Shown: positions 18,537-26,778 of the stretch, piece after piece | Layout: each line of letters opens with the position of its first letter | Position numbering within the stretch: the stretch's first letter is position 1 | Assembly: GCA_013178375.1 (NCBI GenBank) | Contig: JABLXQ010000050.1 | Coordinates: 1 to 41,701, forward strand | Length of the DNA: 41,701 bases | Source: Gammaproteobacteria bacterium | Lineage (GTDB): Bacteria; Pseudomonadota; Gammaproteobacteria; Pseudomonadales; Ketobacteraceae | Direction: 5' to 3' | The notes under the pieces: generated by a model | Database searches by the model: none | Told to the model about the DNA's origin: nothing | What the model saw: the letters and a program-made list of their open reading frames with translations, nothing else | Program-made: the position numbers and the translations under genes

Positions 18537-18936
18537 GTCGATTTTCTCCTAAGCATAAAGATGGGGCTCAATGTGTTACCGCAACTGAGTAGAATAGTCC
18601 GTTGCGCGGGATCAGCTGCGATTCGCGTGCCATATTTTGTCGTTTTTGTGTGGTTGCTGTTTTCTATATTAGAGGCAGTGGATTGCCTCATGTTTAATGG
18701 AAGTAATGGCGTGAAAATTCCGGACATATGTGGCTGGAACAAGTGTACAAATTCCAATTCCCTATAATTTTTACAACATGCAGTTGTTGCGCTATTTGTT
18801 TGTTTGAATTTTTCGGTCAAATCGAAATATTTTTTCTGGAATGGAAAATGCAATATTTCCTGTAGGTCGTTTTGTCTTGTCACTTCAAGCCATAAGGCTT
18901 CAACGTAGTTGTGTGTACTTCAGTGAGGACAGTGCT
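18537..18936. other. AT-rich intergenic region between divergent genes
   Basis: These 400 bases are clearly more AT-rich than their surroundings and separate divergent genes. A perfect TATAAT lies at 18763-18768 on plus, 168 bases before the SDR ATG, but no good -35 box sits 16-18 bases upstream. GAGGCA (18672-18677) and TGCCTC (18684-18689) form a small inverted repeat that could bind a regulator. No coding frame here looks real. Confidence 0.45.
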
Positions 18937-19803
18937 ATGGATAATGTGAATGAAAGTAAGCAATTTTTTCCTCAGCATCAGAACCGGCTTCCCGGTATTC
19001 AGTCAGCCATGACTCCGGAGCCGGTTTCGATCCGGCCAAATTACACCGGCTCGAATAGGCTTCTGGATCGCAGAGCGCTGATCAGCGGTGGAGACAGTGG
19101 TATTGGTCGAGCGGTGGCGTATCATTTTGCCCGGGAAGGCGCGAAAGTCGCCATCATCTATAAGGATGAGAGTCAGGACGCAGCAGAAACGGTGGCGCAG
19201 ATCGAGCGTAACGGGGGAACGGCCATCGCAATTGCCGGTGATTGCAGGGACAAACTGTTGTGTGACAGGGCTGTGGTCAAGGTTGTGGAAGCGTTTGGTG
19301 GTCTGGATATCCTGGTCAACAATATCGCCGAGCAACACCCGCAGGAAAATCTCAGCGATATTACAGAACATCAGCTTCGGGAAACATTTGAAACCAATAT
19401 TTTTGGCTATTTTTTTCTGACTCAGGCGGCACTGCCACACCTGTCTTCCGGTTCCGTCATCATCAATACTGGTTCTGTCACCAGTTTTCGGGGCAGTGCA
19501 CGTCTGATTGACTATTCAGCAACAAAAGGTGCTATTCAGGCATTCACATTTTCGCTGGCGCAAGCATTGGTCAAACGGGGAATCCGGGTCAATGAAGTCG
19601 CGCCTGGTCCGATTTGGACACCATTGATCCCCGCAAGTTTTTCAGAGGAAGAGGTTGAAAGGTTTGGCAGCAATACCTTGATGGAGCGTGCGGGCCAGCC
19701 CGCGGAAGTAGCACCGGCTTACGTATTTCTGGCGTCCGACGACGGCTCTTATATCACTGGCCAGGTTATTCATGTCAATGGTGGCGGCTACTTTGGTTTA
19801 TAG
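18937..19803 (+). CDS. SDR-family oxidoreductase (general-stress type)
   Basis: A 288-residue short-chain dehydrogenase with an N-terminal extension rich in Gln/Pro (FPQHQNRLPG...) typical of the YdaD/YghA-type 'general stress' SDRs. The nucleotide-binding motif is SGGDSGIGRAV (50-60), the structural NNxA motif is NNIAEQ (129-133), and the catalytic residues are Ser180, Tyr193 and Lys197 (YSATK). The C-terminal NGGGYFGL is typical. Substrate unknown; the nucleotide is NAD(P)H. ATG 18937 with TGAGGA 8 bases upstream is preferred over an in-frame ATG at 18841, whose extra 32 residues match nothing. It converges with clsB, 28 bases away. Confidence 0.92.
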   Translation: MDNVNESKQFFPQHQNRLPGIQSAMTPEPVSIRPNYTGSNRLLDRRALISGGDSGIGRAVAYHFAREGAKVAIIYKDESQDAAETVAQIERNGGTAIAIAGDCRDKLLCDRAVVKVVEAFGGLDILVNNIAEQHPQENLSDITEHQLRETFETNIFGYFFLTQAALPHLSSGSVIINTGSVTSFRGSARLIDYSATKGAIQAFTFSLAQALVKRGIRVNEVAPGPIWTPLIPASFSEEEVERFGSNTLMERAGQPAEVAPAYVFLASDDGSYITGQVIHVNGGGYFGL

Positions 19804-19831
19804 GTCCTGAATGCATTGGTGTTGAAAAAAA

Positions 19832-21061
19832 TCAGGCATCGGTTCCTGCGACGTTTCTTGTCTCATTTGGCAAGGAAGTGGAGGCACCGTTGTCAACGAC
19901 TTTTTTTAGTTTGATTGTGTGGGCTGGCAACAAACCGGCCCAGTGTGGGAAGTGACGCAGAAAATGAAATGCGGCAGTGCTGGTCAATCCATTCCACCAA
20001 TGATTGTGCGTACCTTCTTCGAAGGTCATACAGCGGCAATGTTCCTGAATCATGCTTTGCAGGCGTTCCCGCAGCGCATGGTTGAAATCCCGGTCAATTA
20101 TCACAACATTGGCTTCCAGATTAAGTGAAAGGCTGAGCGGATCCAGATTGCTTGAGCCAATAGTGGACCAGTCGTCATCTGCAATAGCGACCTTTGCATG
20201 CAACTGCCGCTCGCAGTATTCATAGATTTTCACTCCGCCGCTCAAAAGATAGGTATAAAGTTGACGGGACGCCCAGCGTGCGATGCCGATGTCGGGGCTA
20301 CCTTGCAGCACCAGCGAAATTTTTACCCCTCGCTGTGCTGCCCGGCGCAGTCGCCATAATAATTTGTAGCCAGGAAAAAAATAGGCATTGGCGATGATAA
20401 GTTCGCGTTTGGCATTGCGGATGGCGAGATGATACTGCCGTTCGATATTGTTGCGTGAGCGGCGGTTGTCTCGGTCGACAAACAGTACCTGTGCTTTTCC
20501 AGGCAGCTTTTGGCTGTGATTGTTCCGGGCTGTCGACGGGGGGCGCAAGTGATGCCGGTGATTGGTTTTTATGAAAAATGTGCGGATGTTGTTTACCACA
20601 GGTCCTTCGATTTCGGCGGTAAAATCGCGTTTTGCTTCGGGTCCGAAGTCGCTGAGCTGGTCTGCTATAAAATTGATGCCTCCGACATAGGCGAGGATCC
20701 CGTCTACTACGACAATCTTGCGGTGCATGCGACGGAATAGATTGGTACGCACGCCAAACAAGATCAGGCCAGGGTTGAAAACCTGAAAAGTCACTCCCGC
20801 GCCTACCAGCTTATCGAGAAATTCGCCTTCTAGTCCGGGTGAACCAAAGCCATCTACGGTTACGGCGACGCGTACTCCTCGGCGGGCCGCGGCAATCAGT
20901 TGCGAATGCAGCTCACGGCCCACCTTGTCATCACTCAAGATGAATGTTTCCAGCAATACTTCATGCTGTGCCTGTTCGATGGCAGCAAACAGGCGAGGGA
21001 AGAATTCATCACCGTCTGTTAATAGTTGAACGCGGTTGCCGCTGAGCCTGCGCGCTCTCAT
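19832..21061 (-). CDS. clsB: Cardiolipin synthase B-like phospholipase D protein
   Basis: This 409-residue enzyme of the phospholipase D superfamily is expected to make cardiolipin from phosphatidylglycerol (and possibly phosphatidylethanolamine) at the inner membrane. Two HKD motifs are present: HRKIVVVDG with His113, and HAKVAIADD with His288, each followed by the GG/GSSN element (GGINF, GSSNLDP). No N-terminal membrane helix is seen, and the length matches ClsB (413 residues in E. coli). Its ATG overlaps the stop of the upstream endonuclease/phosphatase gene (ATGA), the same neighbour pair as E. coli ybhP-clsB. Role in stress: membrane remodelling (inference). Confidence 0.92.
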   Translation of the reverse strand: MRARRLSGNRVQLLTDGDEFFPRLFAAIEQAQHEVLLETFILSDDKVGRELHSQLIAAARRGVRVAVTVDGFGSPGLEGEFLDKLVGAGVTFQVFNPGLILFGVRTNLFRRMHRKIVVVDGILAYVGGINFIADQLSDFGPEAKRDFTAEIEGPVVNNIRTFFIKTNHRHHLRPPSTARNNHSQKLPGKAQVLFVDRDNRRSRNNIERQYHLAIRNAKRELIIANAYFFPGYKLLWRLRRAAQRGVKISLVLQGSPDIGIARWASRQLYTYLLSGGVKIYEYCERQLHAKVAIADDDWSTIGSSNLDPLSLSLNLEANVVIIDRDFNHALRERLQSMIQEHCRCMTFEEGTHNHWWNGLTSTAAFHFLRHFPHWAGLLPAHTIKLKKVVDNGASTSLPNETRNVAGTDA

Positions 21062-21864
21062 GAGGCTATTTCCACGGTGGCTGCCTGGACGGGCGTTAAT
21101 GCAAAATCCGCTGCGATAGGCAGGTGATCTGACAAGTGCGGCCAGGGTCGAAAGGTCAGCACATTGGGTTGACGCAGGTGCAGGTCGCGCACATAAATAC
21201 GGTCAAGACGCAGCAATGGCCAGCGTGCCGGAAACGTGGCGGCCGGCTTGCCGCCACCGGTTGAGAAGACCTCCATCAGACCGGCTTTGGATGCCAGGTA
21301 GCGGTTGGCTTTGAGGCGCCAGTCGTTGAAATCGCCGGCGACGATCAAGGGCGCCTCGTCCGGCAGGGTGTCGATCAGATTGCACAGCAGTTTCAGCTGT
21401 CGCTGCCGTTGTTTTTCTCGCAATCCCAAGTGAACGCAGATTGTGTATATGTAAGTGCTGGATGTGGGTTCGAGCAATTTGCAATATAGAAAGCCGCGCT
21501 TCTCTGTCCTGCTGAAGCTGACGTCCAGATTGTGGCTTTCCACGATCGGAAATTTTGAGAGCAAGGCGTTGCCGTGATGCCCTTCGGGATAGACTGCATT
21601 GCGCCCGTAGGCGTAATCGGACCAGATAGAATCAGCCAGATATTCATATTGTGGCATTTGCGGCCAGTACGGTTGCTCGGCAGAATGGGCGGTGTGCGCA
21701 CCGATGACCTCTTGCAGAAAGACAATGTCAGCATGTGTCTGCTGCAATACCTGGCGCAGTTCCGGCAAAACAAAACGTCCGTTCAGCGCCGCAAATCCCT
21801 TGTGCAGATTGACAGTCAAAGCGGTAAGGGCAAGCTCGTTGGTCAGCGGCTCAATCATGTTCAT
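21058..21864 (-). CDS. Endonuclease/exonuclease/phosphatase family protein (YbhP-like)
   Basis: The 268-residue product has the EEP fold: TVNLHKG at the start, the catalytic Glu in IVFLQEV, VAGDFNDW with the catalytic Asp/Asn, and the terminal SDHLPIAADF histidine motif. There is no signal peptide. Members cleave phosphodiesters in nucleic acids or lipids. The fixed pairing with ClsB, here a four-base overlap and also seen in E. coli (YbhP), hints at a lipid-related substrate, which remains unproven. The start at 21864 (or the ATG two codons later) has a weak AAAGG site. Confidence 0.88.
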   Translation of the reverse strand: MNMIEPLTNELALTALTVNLHKGFAALNGRFVLPELRQVLQQTHADIVFLQEVIGAHTAHSAEQPYWPQMPQYEYLADSIWSDYAYGRNAVYPEGHHGNALLSKFPIVESHNLDVSFSRTEKRGFLYCKLLEPTSSTYIYTICVHLGLREKQRQRQLKLLCNLIDTLPDEAPLIVAGDFNDWRLKANRYLASKAGLMEVFSTGGGKPAATFPARWPLLRLDRIYVRDLHLRQPNVLTFRPWPHLSDHLPIAADFALTPVQAATVEIAS

Positions 21865-22256
21865 GTAAAGGCCTTTGGCGCTATCGAGTAGGTCACGATT
21901 TTGCGGAAATCGTTGTTGCTGTCAGTCAAGCAAGCCGCATGCCATTTGTATCCGTAATCCCGCAGATAGAAAATCAGCAACGCAAATGGTATTACCGGGC
22001 ATGCATTCCTGTGCACATTCTATTGCGCACCAACCGGTTTACAAAAAAGCTGGTGATTCATGCAAATAATGTCGGGTCATTTGTAGGAATTACACAATAT
22101 TTCGCATTGGAAAGAGGTTCGGTAGATATTTTATTGGCTCGTCAATCCGAGCACGGATTTTGCAGACTCTATCGCGGATGCGATGATCAGTATTGTTGAC
22201 TGGCCAATCCATCATGTTGCAGTGTTTGCAACAGACAGATGGAAGGAGAATGGACG
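21865..22256. other. Intergenic region between divergent ybhP-like and pyridoxamine-oxidase-like genes
   Basis: These 392 bases should contain promoters for two divergent units. Short open frames here show no recognisable domain. A good ribosome site (AAGGAG, 22243-22248) near the right end belongs to the next gene. I see nothing else to support. Confidence 0.45.
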
Positions 22257-22730
22257 ATGTCTTTTATTCCTCTTGCTGAACTATGGAATACGGTAAACGA
22301 GATCAATATCGGCATGTTTACGACAGTTGACCGGCGGGGGTGCCTGACCAGCAGGCCGATGATTACGCAACAGATAGACGCGGACGGTGTAATGTGGTTT
22401 TTCACATCGCTGCAATACAGGTTAAGAGAAGATCTGGTTTGCAAGCCTCACGCCAACATCAGTTTTTGCGACACCAAAGAGTTCCTTTATGTTTCATTGA
22501 GTGGTGTGGCATCACAGGTGCGAGACCGCAGTTGTTACTTCAGATTATGGAATCCCATGGCCCGCGCCTGGTTTCCCCGCGGCATGGACGACTCCCGGCT
22601 GGTATTGGTGCGATTTTCCGTAACCGTCGCGGAGTGTTGGGATGCCGATGTCAGCAACATGGTTGAATTGAAGAATGCGGAGAGCACTGCAATGGATGCC
22701 GAGCACCGGGTAGCGCTAGGACACAGATAG
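22257..22730 (+). CDS. Pyridoxamine 5'-phosphate oxidase-like FMN split-barrel protein (general stress protein 26 type)
   Basis: A 157-residue split-barrel protein of the PNPOx-like family. Features: GMFTTVDRRGCLTSRPM (first strands and flavin-contacting Arg), MWFFTSLQYRLREDL, then YVSLSGVASQVRDR and a C-terminal RFSVTVAECWDAD. Family members bind FMN, F420 or haem; this subgroup is commonly annotated as general stress protein 26. ATG 22257 is preferred over one at 22239 because AAGGAG at 22243-22248 lies 8 bases upstream. It is monocistronic and converges with the hydrolase gene. Confidence 0.9.
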   Translation: MSFIPLAELWNTVNEINIGMFTTVDRRGCLTSRPMITQQIDADGVMWFFTSLQYRLREDLVCKPHANISFCDTKEFLYVSLSGVASQVRDRSCYFRLWNPMARAWFPRGMDDSRLVLVRFSVTVAECWDADVSNMVELKNAESTAMDAEHRVALGHR

Positions 22731-22762
22731 CAAGAGCCTGTTTGCAATGAATGCCAATCGAT

Positions 22763-23554
22763 TCAGGCAGGTTCATCCGTCAGGACATTGCGCGCCAGTT
22801 CGTGTTTTACCGCGTTTTCCCTTTCCCCGAAGATCATTTCAGTTAACCATCGGGTTAGCAATTGCGTGTAGGCTTTACGCATCTGTTTTTCACTCAGGGC
22901 ATGGTCGGCGTTCGCGATTACCCTGGAAGTGAGAGAGCGCGCGTTGCTGAAAGCCGCAACATAGTTTTCGATAACAGCGTGCGGGATCAGCGCGTCGTGC
23001 TCGGACTCTACGATCAGCGCATCGCCCCGGAAAGCGGCGCAGGCATTCAGCGCCCGGTTTTCCGTGGCAGAGATGCGACTCAGACGGTAATCTTTCAGAG
23101 TTATGTCGGCATGCAGTTGTCTTTTCGGCAGGTGCCAGCCTTCATCTTTATAGAGCGCAGGTGCCCTGAGTGCGAGCCAGCGTACCGGACGAAGGCTGGC
23201 GAGAATCGCGGCCAGATAGCCACCGTAGCTGATTCCGATGACGGCGATGGCATTGGGGTCGACCTTGGGCTGGCAGGCAAGCCAATCATAGGCAACCACC
23301 AGGTCCTGCAGATTCTCCTCCCGGGTCACGGTTTCTGAGCGTTGCGAGTTGAGATCGTGGCCGCGCAGATCGATGGTCAAACACACGCACCCCAGCCCCG
23401 ACAGTTCGCGGGCCCGGGCCAGATCCTGTTCCTGGCTGCCACCCCAGCCGTGGACGAACATGATGGCCGGCAGAGTCACAGCGGGAGACAACAGTGAACC
23501 CTGTATGTGTTCGTTGGCGATGGGAATTTCACGTTTCAATAGCTGAATATTCAT
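22763..23554 (-). CDS. Alpha/beta hydrolase
   Basis: This 263-residue serine hydrolase carries the oxyanion motif VHGWGG, nucleophile Ser109 in GISYGG, acid Asp187 in ESEHDALIP and His218 in NADHALS. It resembles dienelactone-hydrolase/peptidase S9-type esterases. No signal peptide. The frame opens further upstream inside DUF3182; ATG 23554 (or ATG 23560) is the first sensible start and gives a 26-base overlap with the DUF3182 gene, so translation is probably coupled. Last gene of a minus-strand run. Substrate unknown. Confidence 0.87.
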   Translation of the reverse strand: MNIQLLKREIPIANEHIQGSLLSPAVTLPAIMFVHGWGGSQEQDLARARELSGLGCVCLTIDLRGHDLNSQRSETVTREENLQDLVVAYDWLACQPKVDPNAIAVIGISYGGYLAAILASLRPVRWLALRAPALYKDEGWHLPKRQLHADITLKDYRLSRISATENRALNACAAFRGDALIVESEHDALIPHAVIENYVAAFSNARSLTSRVIANADHALSEKQMRKAYTQLLTRWLTEMIFGERENAVKHELARNVLTDEPA

Positions 23555-24665
23555 AAGCATCAATCGTGCAGTATTTCTGGATTGCACCCACCTCGGAATC
23601 GACACCCTGGAAATGAACATTGGCATGACCCGGTGGCTCGGCGCTGCCGTAGACTTCGTGGGTTGATACCCTGATGGATTGCAGTCCGTCATCCGCCGCA
23701 AACGCTTCCAGCGCCATAATTTCCGCCGGGCTCGCGCCGCCAATGCGCCAGGACTGCTCTAGTACGCCGGAACGGACCTGTCCGCTGCTATCGACGCCTT
23801 GCGCGATGTCATAGTTGCGCCGCGATGCCATCAGCCCCAGATGGGACTCGGCGGCTGCGTCATAACATCGGGCCTGGTCGATGGCGCTCAGCAGGGTTGG
23901 TTGTTGGGTCAGCCTGGTCAGGGCAGCATAATCACCGCGTACAATGTACAGACTTGAGCCGCCATACACCGATTCACCCTGGTGGTTGGTAGTGAGCCGC
24001 TGAATGCCATGATAGGAAATACGGTTGCCATCAACCTGCGCGCGGCCGACGCTGTAGGTGGCTACCTGATCCAGGTTCTGTTCGAGCACCAGTCCGTAAC
24101 ACGCCAGAATGTCGGGGGCGATGGTCGCCAGCGCCGCCTCGAGATCCGATTGGCTGGCTACGATCATCTGTCCGCTGCCGCCGATTCCCAATGCGGGTTT
24201 CAGTCGGATCGTACCCTGTGGCAACAGACGGCTGCAGGCGGTTTGGGCATCCCTGCGCGAAAATGCGCTGAAACCCAGGAGAACCGACGCCGCCACCGCG
24301 TCGGGAAAGGCATGATTCCATCCTGGTGGTGCGGTGGCTGCCGCGTCTACCAGCGGATGGGTAATGCTTTTTGTGCTGGCAAAAGGCTGGTGAACGCAGC
24401 CGCCAAAGAGGTTGTTCTCGTCACGTATACCCAATTTGAGTGCGGCTTTATGCAGCAAGGTGTCGGCGGGAACAAAATAGAGATTGTCGTATTTTTTCGC
24501 GGGATCGTATTCCCCTGCAAATTCGTACCCTTTTAGCGCCGCAAGACGCGCGGCCATCTGCTGCAAGGTCGTCACCACGTGTTCGGAGCTACTGCTTTCC
24601 TGATGCTCGCTTCGGTAAATCACAACCTGTCCTGGTCGAAGCATGTCTTTCATTGTCGATGTCAT
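23529..24665 (-). CDS. DUF3182 family protein (ATP-grasp-like)
   Basis: The 378-residue product matches DUF3182, a proteobacterial family with an ATP-grasp-like core: IRLKPALGIGGSGQMIV resembles the nucleotide-binding glycine-rich part, and LVLEQNLDQVATYSVG and GESVYGGSSLYIVRG follow. No function is established. Its 3' end overlaps the alpha/beta hydrolase gene by 26 bases, a pairing also known from pseudomonads. The upstream neighbours DUF2789 and DUF6766 lie on the same strand with short gaps, so this is probably one stress operon. Confidence 0.87.
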   Translation of the reverse strand: MTSTMKDMLRPGQVVIYRSEHQESSSSEHVVTTLQQMAARLAALKGYEFAGEYDPAKKYDNLYFVPADTLLHKAALKLGIRDENNLFGGCVHQPFASTKSITHPLVDAAATAPPGWNHAFPDAVAASVLLGFSAFSRRDAQTACSRLLPQGTIRLKPALGIGGSGQMIVASQSDLEAALATIAPDILACYGLVLEQNLDQVATYSVGRAQVDGNRISYHGIQRLTTNHQGESVYGGSSLYIVRGDYAALTRLTQQPTLLSAIDQARCYDAAAESHLGLMASRRNYDIAQGVDSSGQVRSGVLEQSWRIGGASPAEIMALEAFAADDGLQSIRVSTHEVYGSAEPPGHANVHFQGVDSEVGAIQKYCTIDAYEYSAIET

Positions 24666-24734
24666 CAGAATGCATCCATCAGTGAATGAGGAAAAGGCAG
24701 GGTGCCATGCGCAGGCCGGTCTGCCTGTAATTCG

Positions 24735-24983
24735 TTAAAGTTCTCCGCCATTGTTTCTCAAGCTGGTATTGAGGTGGTCGATCAGCAACACCCAGTCCGA
24801 GTCCTGGTGCCAGCTTTCGCGCAGAAATTGCGCCTGTTGTGGCGTCCAGAAATCTGCGTCTGGAAGCAGTGTTTCACCGGAGATCTTGTGATTTGCACAG
24901 AAACGCCGGATAGAGATTTCATCGCTTTCCAGGCCCAGTTGTACGAAGAGATCGGCAAAGGTGTGAGTCGTGGTATCCATCAT
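24735..24983 (-). CDS. DUF2789 family protein
   Basis: This 82-residue protein starts MMDTTTHTFADLFVQLGL and contains FWTPQQAQFLRESWHQDSDW, the DUF2789 signature. It is soluble and probably helical; function unknown. A GGAG ribosome site precedes tandem ATG codons. It lies 46 bases after the DUF6766 gene and 69 bases before DUF3182, all on minus. Confidence 0.88.
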   Translation of the reverse strand: MMDTTTHTFADLFVQLGLESDEISIRRFCANHKISGETLLPDADFWTPQQAQFLRESWHQDSDWVLLIDHLNTSLRNNGGEL

Positions 24984-25029
24984 ATTGCTCCGGAATAAGT
25001 GAAAATGAAGGGCTGTTCCTGATAGCGCA

Positions 25030-25695
25030 TCACGGATTTTCGGCGTGGGGCATGGCTACGGGCTTTGATTCAGGCGATCCGCGTTGGCGCAGGAATATCG
25101 TCAACACCACCATCATGCCAACAGAGAAAAATTCGCTCTGCCAGTTCTGCAGGGATTCGAACCAGAATTGGGCCGTACCCAGGTATTGCTGAAGCGAAAC
25201 GGTTGGATCGCCGTGCTGTAGTTGCTGTTCATTGTATTGCTTTGCACTGCCCATGGCATGCAGGAAGAACGAAATGAAGAACAGGCTCAGCAAGGCAATG
25301 CTCAATGAGTTTTCATACAGCTTCAGCAGAAATCCACCCCGGCGTACGGGCCAGGGGGTGGAAGAGGTTGTTCTCACTGCGCGTGGGTCGGCGTCCACAT
25401 AATCAAGTTGGCCAGGCGTTTTCGACTCGGCGGAACCCTTCTGATAGAGAAACGTGGTAAACAGCACATAGGCCGACATCTGCAGGAATTCACTTTCCCA
25501 GTTTTCCATGGTGGCACTGACAAAGGCACCGCTGGTCAGATACTGCAGATAGGTGATTGACGGCAGCAAGTGTTCGGTCTGTTGCTGGTTGTATTGAGTA
25601 TGACCGACAAGGCTCATGCCAATCTCTGTCACCAGGAAACAGGCGAAGAGACAAACCGACAAGCCATTTTCATATAACCATTTGCCTGACTTCAT
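25030..25695 (-). CDS. DUF6766-like membrane protein with internal duplication
   Basis: A 221-residue inner-membrane protein made of two similar halves. Half one runs YENGLSVCLFACFLVTEIG ... HTQYNQQQ ... TMENWESEFLQM ... LYQKGSAESK; half two runs YENSLSIALLSLFFISFFL ... AKQYNEQQ ... SLQNWQSEFFSV ... LRQRGSPESK. Each half has two hydrophobic segments, four TM helices in all. This matches the DUF6766 family; function unknown. ATG 25695 with AGGGA upstream is preferred to a longer frame to 25809 whose first 38 residues are Arg/Cys-rich and unlike the family. First gene of the minus-strand run to the hydrolase. Confidence 0.82.
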   Translation of the reverse strand: MKSGKWLYENGLSVCLFACFLVTEIGMSLVGHTQYNQQQTEHLLPSITYLQYLTSGAFVSATMENWESEFLQMSAYVLFTTFLYQKGSAESKTPGQLDYVDADPRAVRTTSSTPWPVRRGGFLLKLYENSLSIALLSLFFISFFLHAMGSAKQYNEQQLQHGDPTVSLQQYLGTAQFWFESLQNWQSEFFSVGMMVVLTIFLRQRGSPESKPVAMPHAENP

Positions 25696-26105
25696 TAATG
25701 GTTCCCTCGTCCGGCCTGTAAAAGGCCTCACCAGACACTGTTTGCACTGGATGCAGCGTCGTCGCCGTTGCCGTAGAAATTCCAAGCAATGTGCATGCCC
25801 GCCTCGCACAATCAGGTTTTGTCAGGTCTGGCGGCAGTAATAGCGGGGTGGCTGATTGTGTGAGTTACCAAATGGATTGCAATTCTTGCTAAAAATAGGT
25901 GGTTAAAGGTAACGGCTGCCACTCTCAGTGCGTCGCGGAATGGTGGCAGGGCGCCGGATTGCCCCTTCAGGTGCGGCAAAGCGTCCCCGTTCCTGAAATG
26001 TTCTGCTGATGCTGCCGGGTGGCATGCAGCTTGCCTTGAATAGTATGCAAGCAGCGGATTTATATTCGCTGTGTCACCGGGTAATCACAGGACAGGAGAT
26101 TCCTA
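25696..26105. other. Intergenic region between divergent DUF6766 and hemerythrin genes
   Basis: These 410 bases hold no frame I can support. Promoters for both flanking units should lie here; the best plus-strand candidate is listed separately. The stretch around 25860-25910 is AT-rich. Confidence 0.45.
26036..26066 (+). promoter_or_regulatory. Putative promoter of the hemerythrin gene
   Basis: TATATT at 26061-26066 (five of six to the sigma-70 -10) lies about 40 bases before the hemerythrin ATG. TTGAAT at 26036-26041 is a possible -35, with a long 19-base spacer. A stress sigma factor reading mainly the -10 would fit equally well. Tentative. Confidence 0.3.
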
Positions 26106-26636
26106 ATGCCTACTGCATCGAAGTCAAATACAAAATCTTCCCGAAAAACTGGATCGCGCCCGGCTGTTGTGGCGGAATATCCTCCGCAGGACGCGTTGTC
26201 TCTGTTGAAGGAAGATCACCGCAAGGTCGAGGCCTTGTTTGAGCAATTCGAATCTGCCCGCAAGAGCGAGCGCAAGCAGGCCATCGTTAAAAGCATTTGT
26301 GAGGAGCTGACGCTGCACGCCGCGCTGGAAGAATCCGTTTTTTATCCCGCCTTGCGGGATGTGTTGACTCTCAAGAAGGACCAGGCGTTGCTGGACGAAG
26401 CCATGGTGGAGCATGCCACGCTGAAAGGGCTGATAGCCAAACTGGAATCCGAGCAACCGGATGCCAGTTATTACGACGCCACGGTTACCGTGCTGAAGGA
26501 ATATGTGAACCATCATGTGAAGGAAGAGGAAAAAGAGATTTTTGCCGAGGTTCGCAAAAGCTCACTGTCAACGCTGGAGCTGGGACAGACGATGCAAGCC
26601 GCCCGCGAGAAGCTGAAACGGAAGTTCACGCATTGA
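26106..26636 (+). CDS. Hemerythrin HHE domain protein
   Basis: This 176-residue cytoplasmic protein has a Lys/Ser/Thr-rich N-terminal tail (1-25) and a four-helix HHE domain binding a di-iron centre. The ligand set is visible: His in [29 protein letters not shown], and [13 protein letters not shown]. Such proteins bind O2, NO or act in iron and oxidative stress defence. AGGAG at 26094-26098 is 7 bases before ATG. It ends about 140 bases before glgB, with a GC-rich hairpin between. Confidence 0.9.
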   Translation: MPTASKSNTKSSRKTGSRPAVVAEYPPQDALSLLKEDHRKVEALFEQFESARKSERKQAIVKSICEELTLHAALEESVFYPALRDVLTLKKDQALLDEAMVEHATLKGLIAKLESEQPDASYYDATVTVLKEYVNHHVKEEEKEIFAEVRKSSLSTLELGQTMQAAREKLKRKFTH

Positions 26637-26658
26637 GTGCGGTTTCTGGCATTCATGT

Positions 26659-26692
26659 CCGGCGCCGAAAGACCATGGCTTCCCGGCGCCGG
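26659..26692. terminator. GC-rich hairpin between hemerythrin and glgB
   Basis: CCGGCGCC (26659-26666) pairs perfectly with GGCGCCGG (26685-26692); the 18-base loop can pair further through GAA/TTC. It lies 22 bases after the hemerythrin stop. There is no U tract, so it may be a rho-independent-like pause or a simple inverted repeat. Confidence 0.4.
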
Positions 26693-26778
26693 GAGAGGTA
26701 TCCTTCAATGGAAGGAATATATCCGGACTTCGCTCACTTGCAAGTCTTGTGTCGTCAGATCCAGAGTCAGAGAATCCA

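Noticed and set aside
26036-26066. Strong sigma-70 promoter
   Set aside because: The -10 is good but the spacer is 19 bases and the -35 is poor, so it was kept only as a low-confidence feature.
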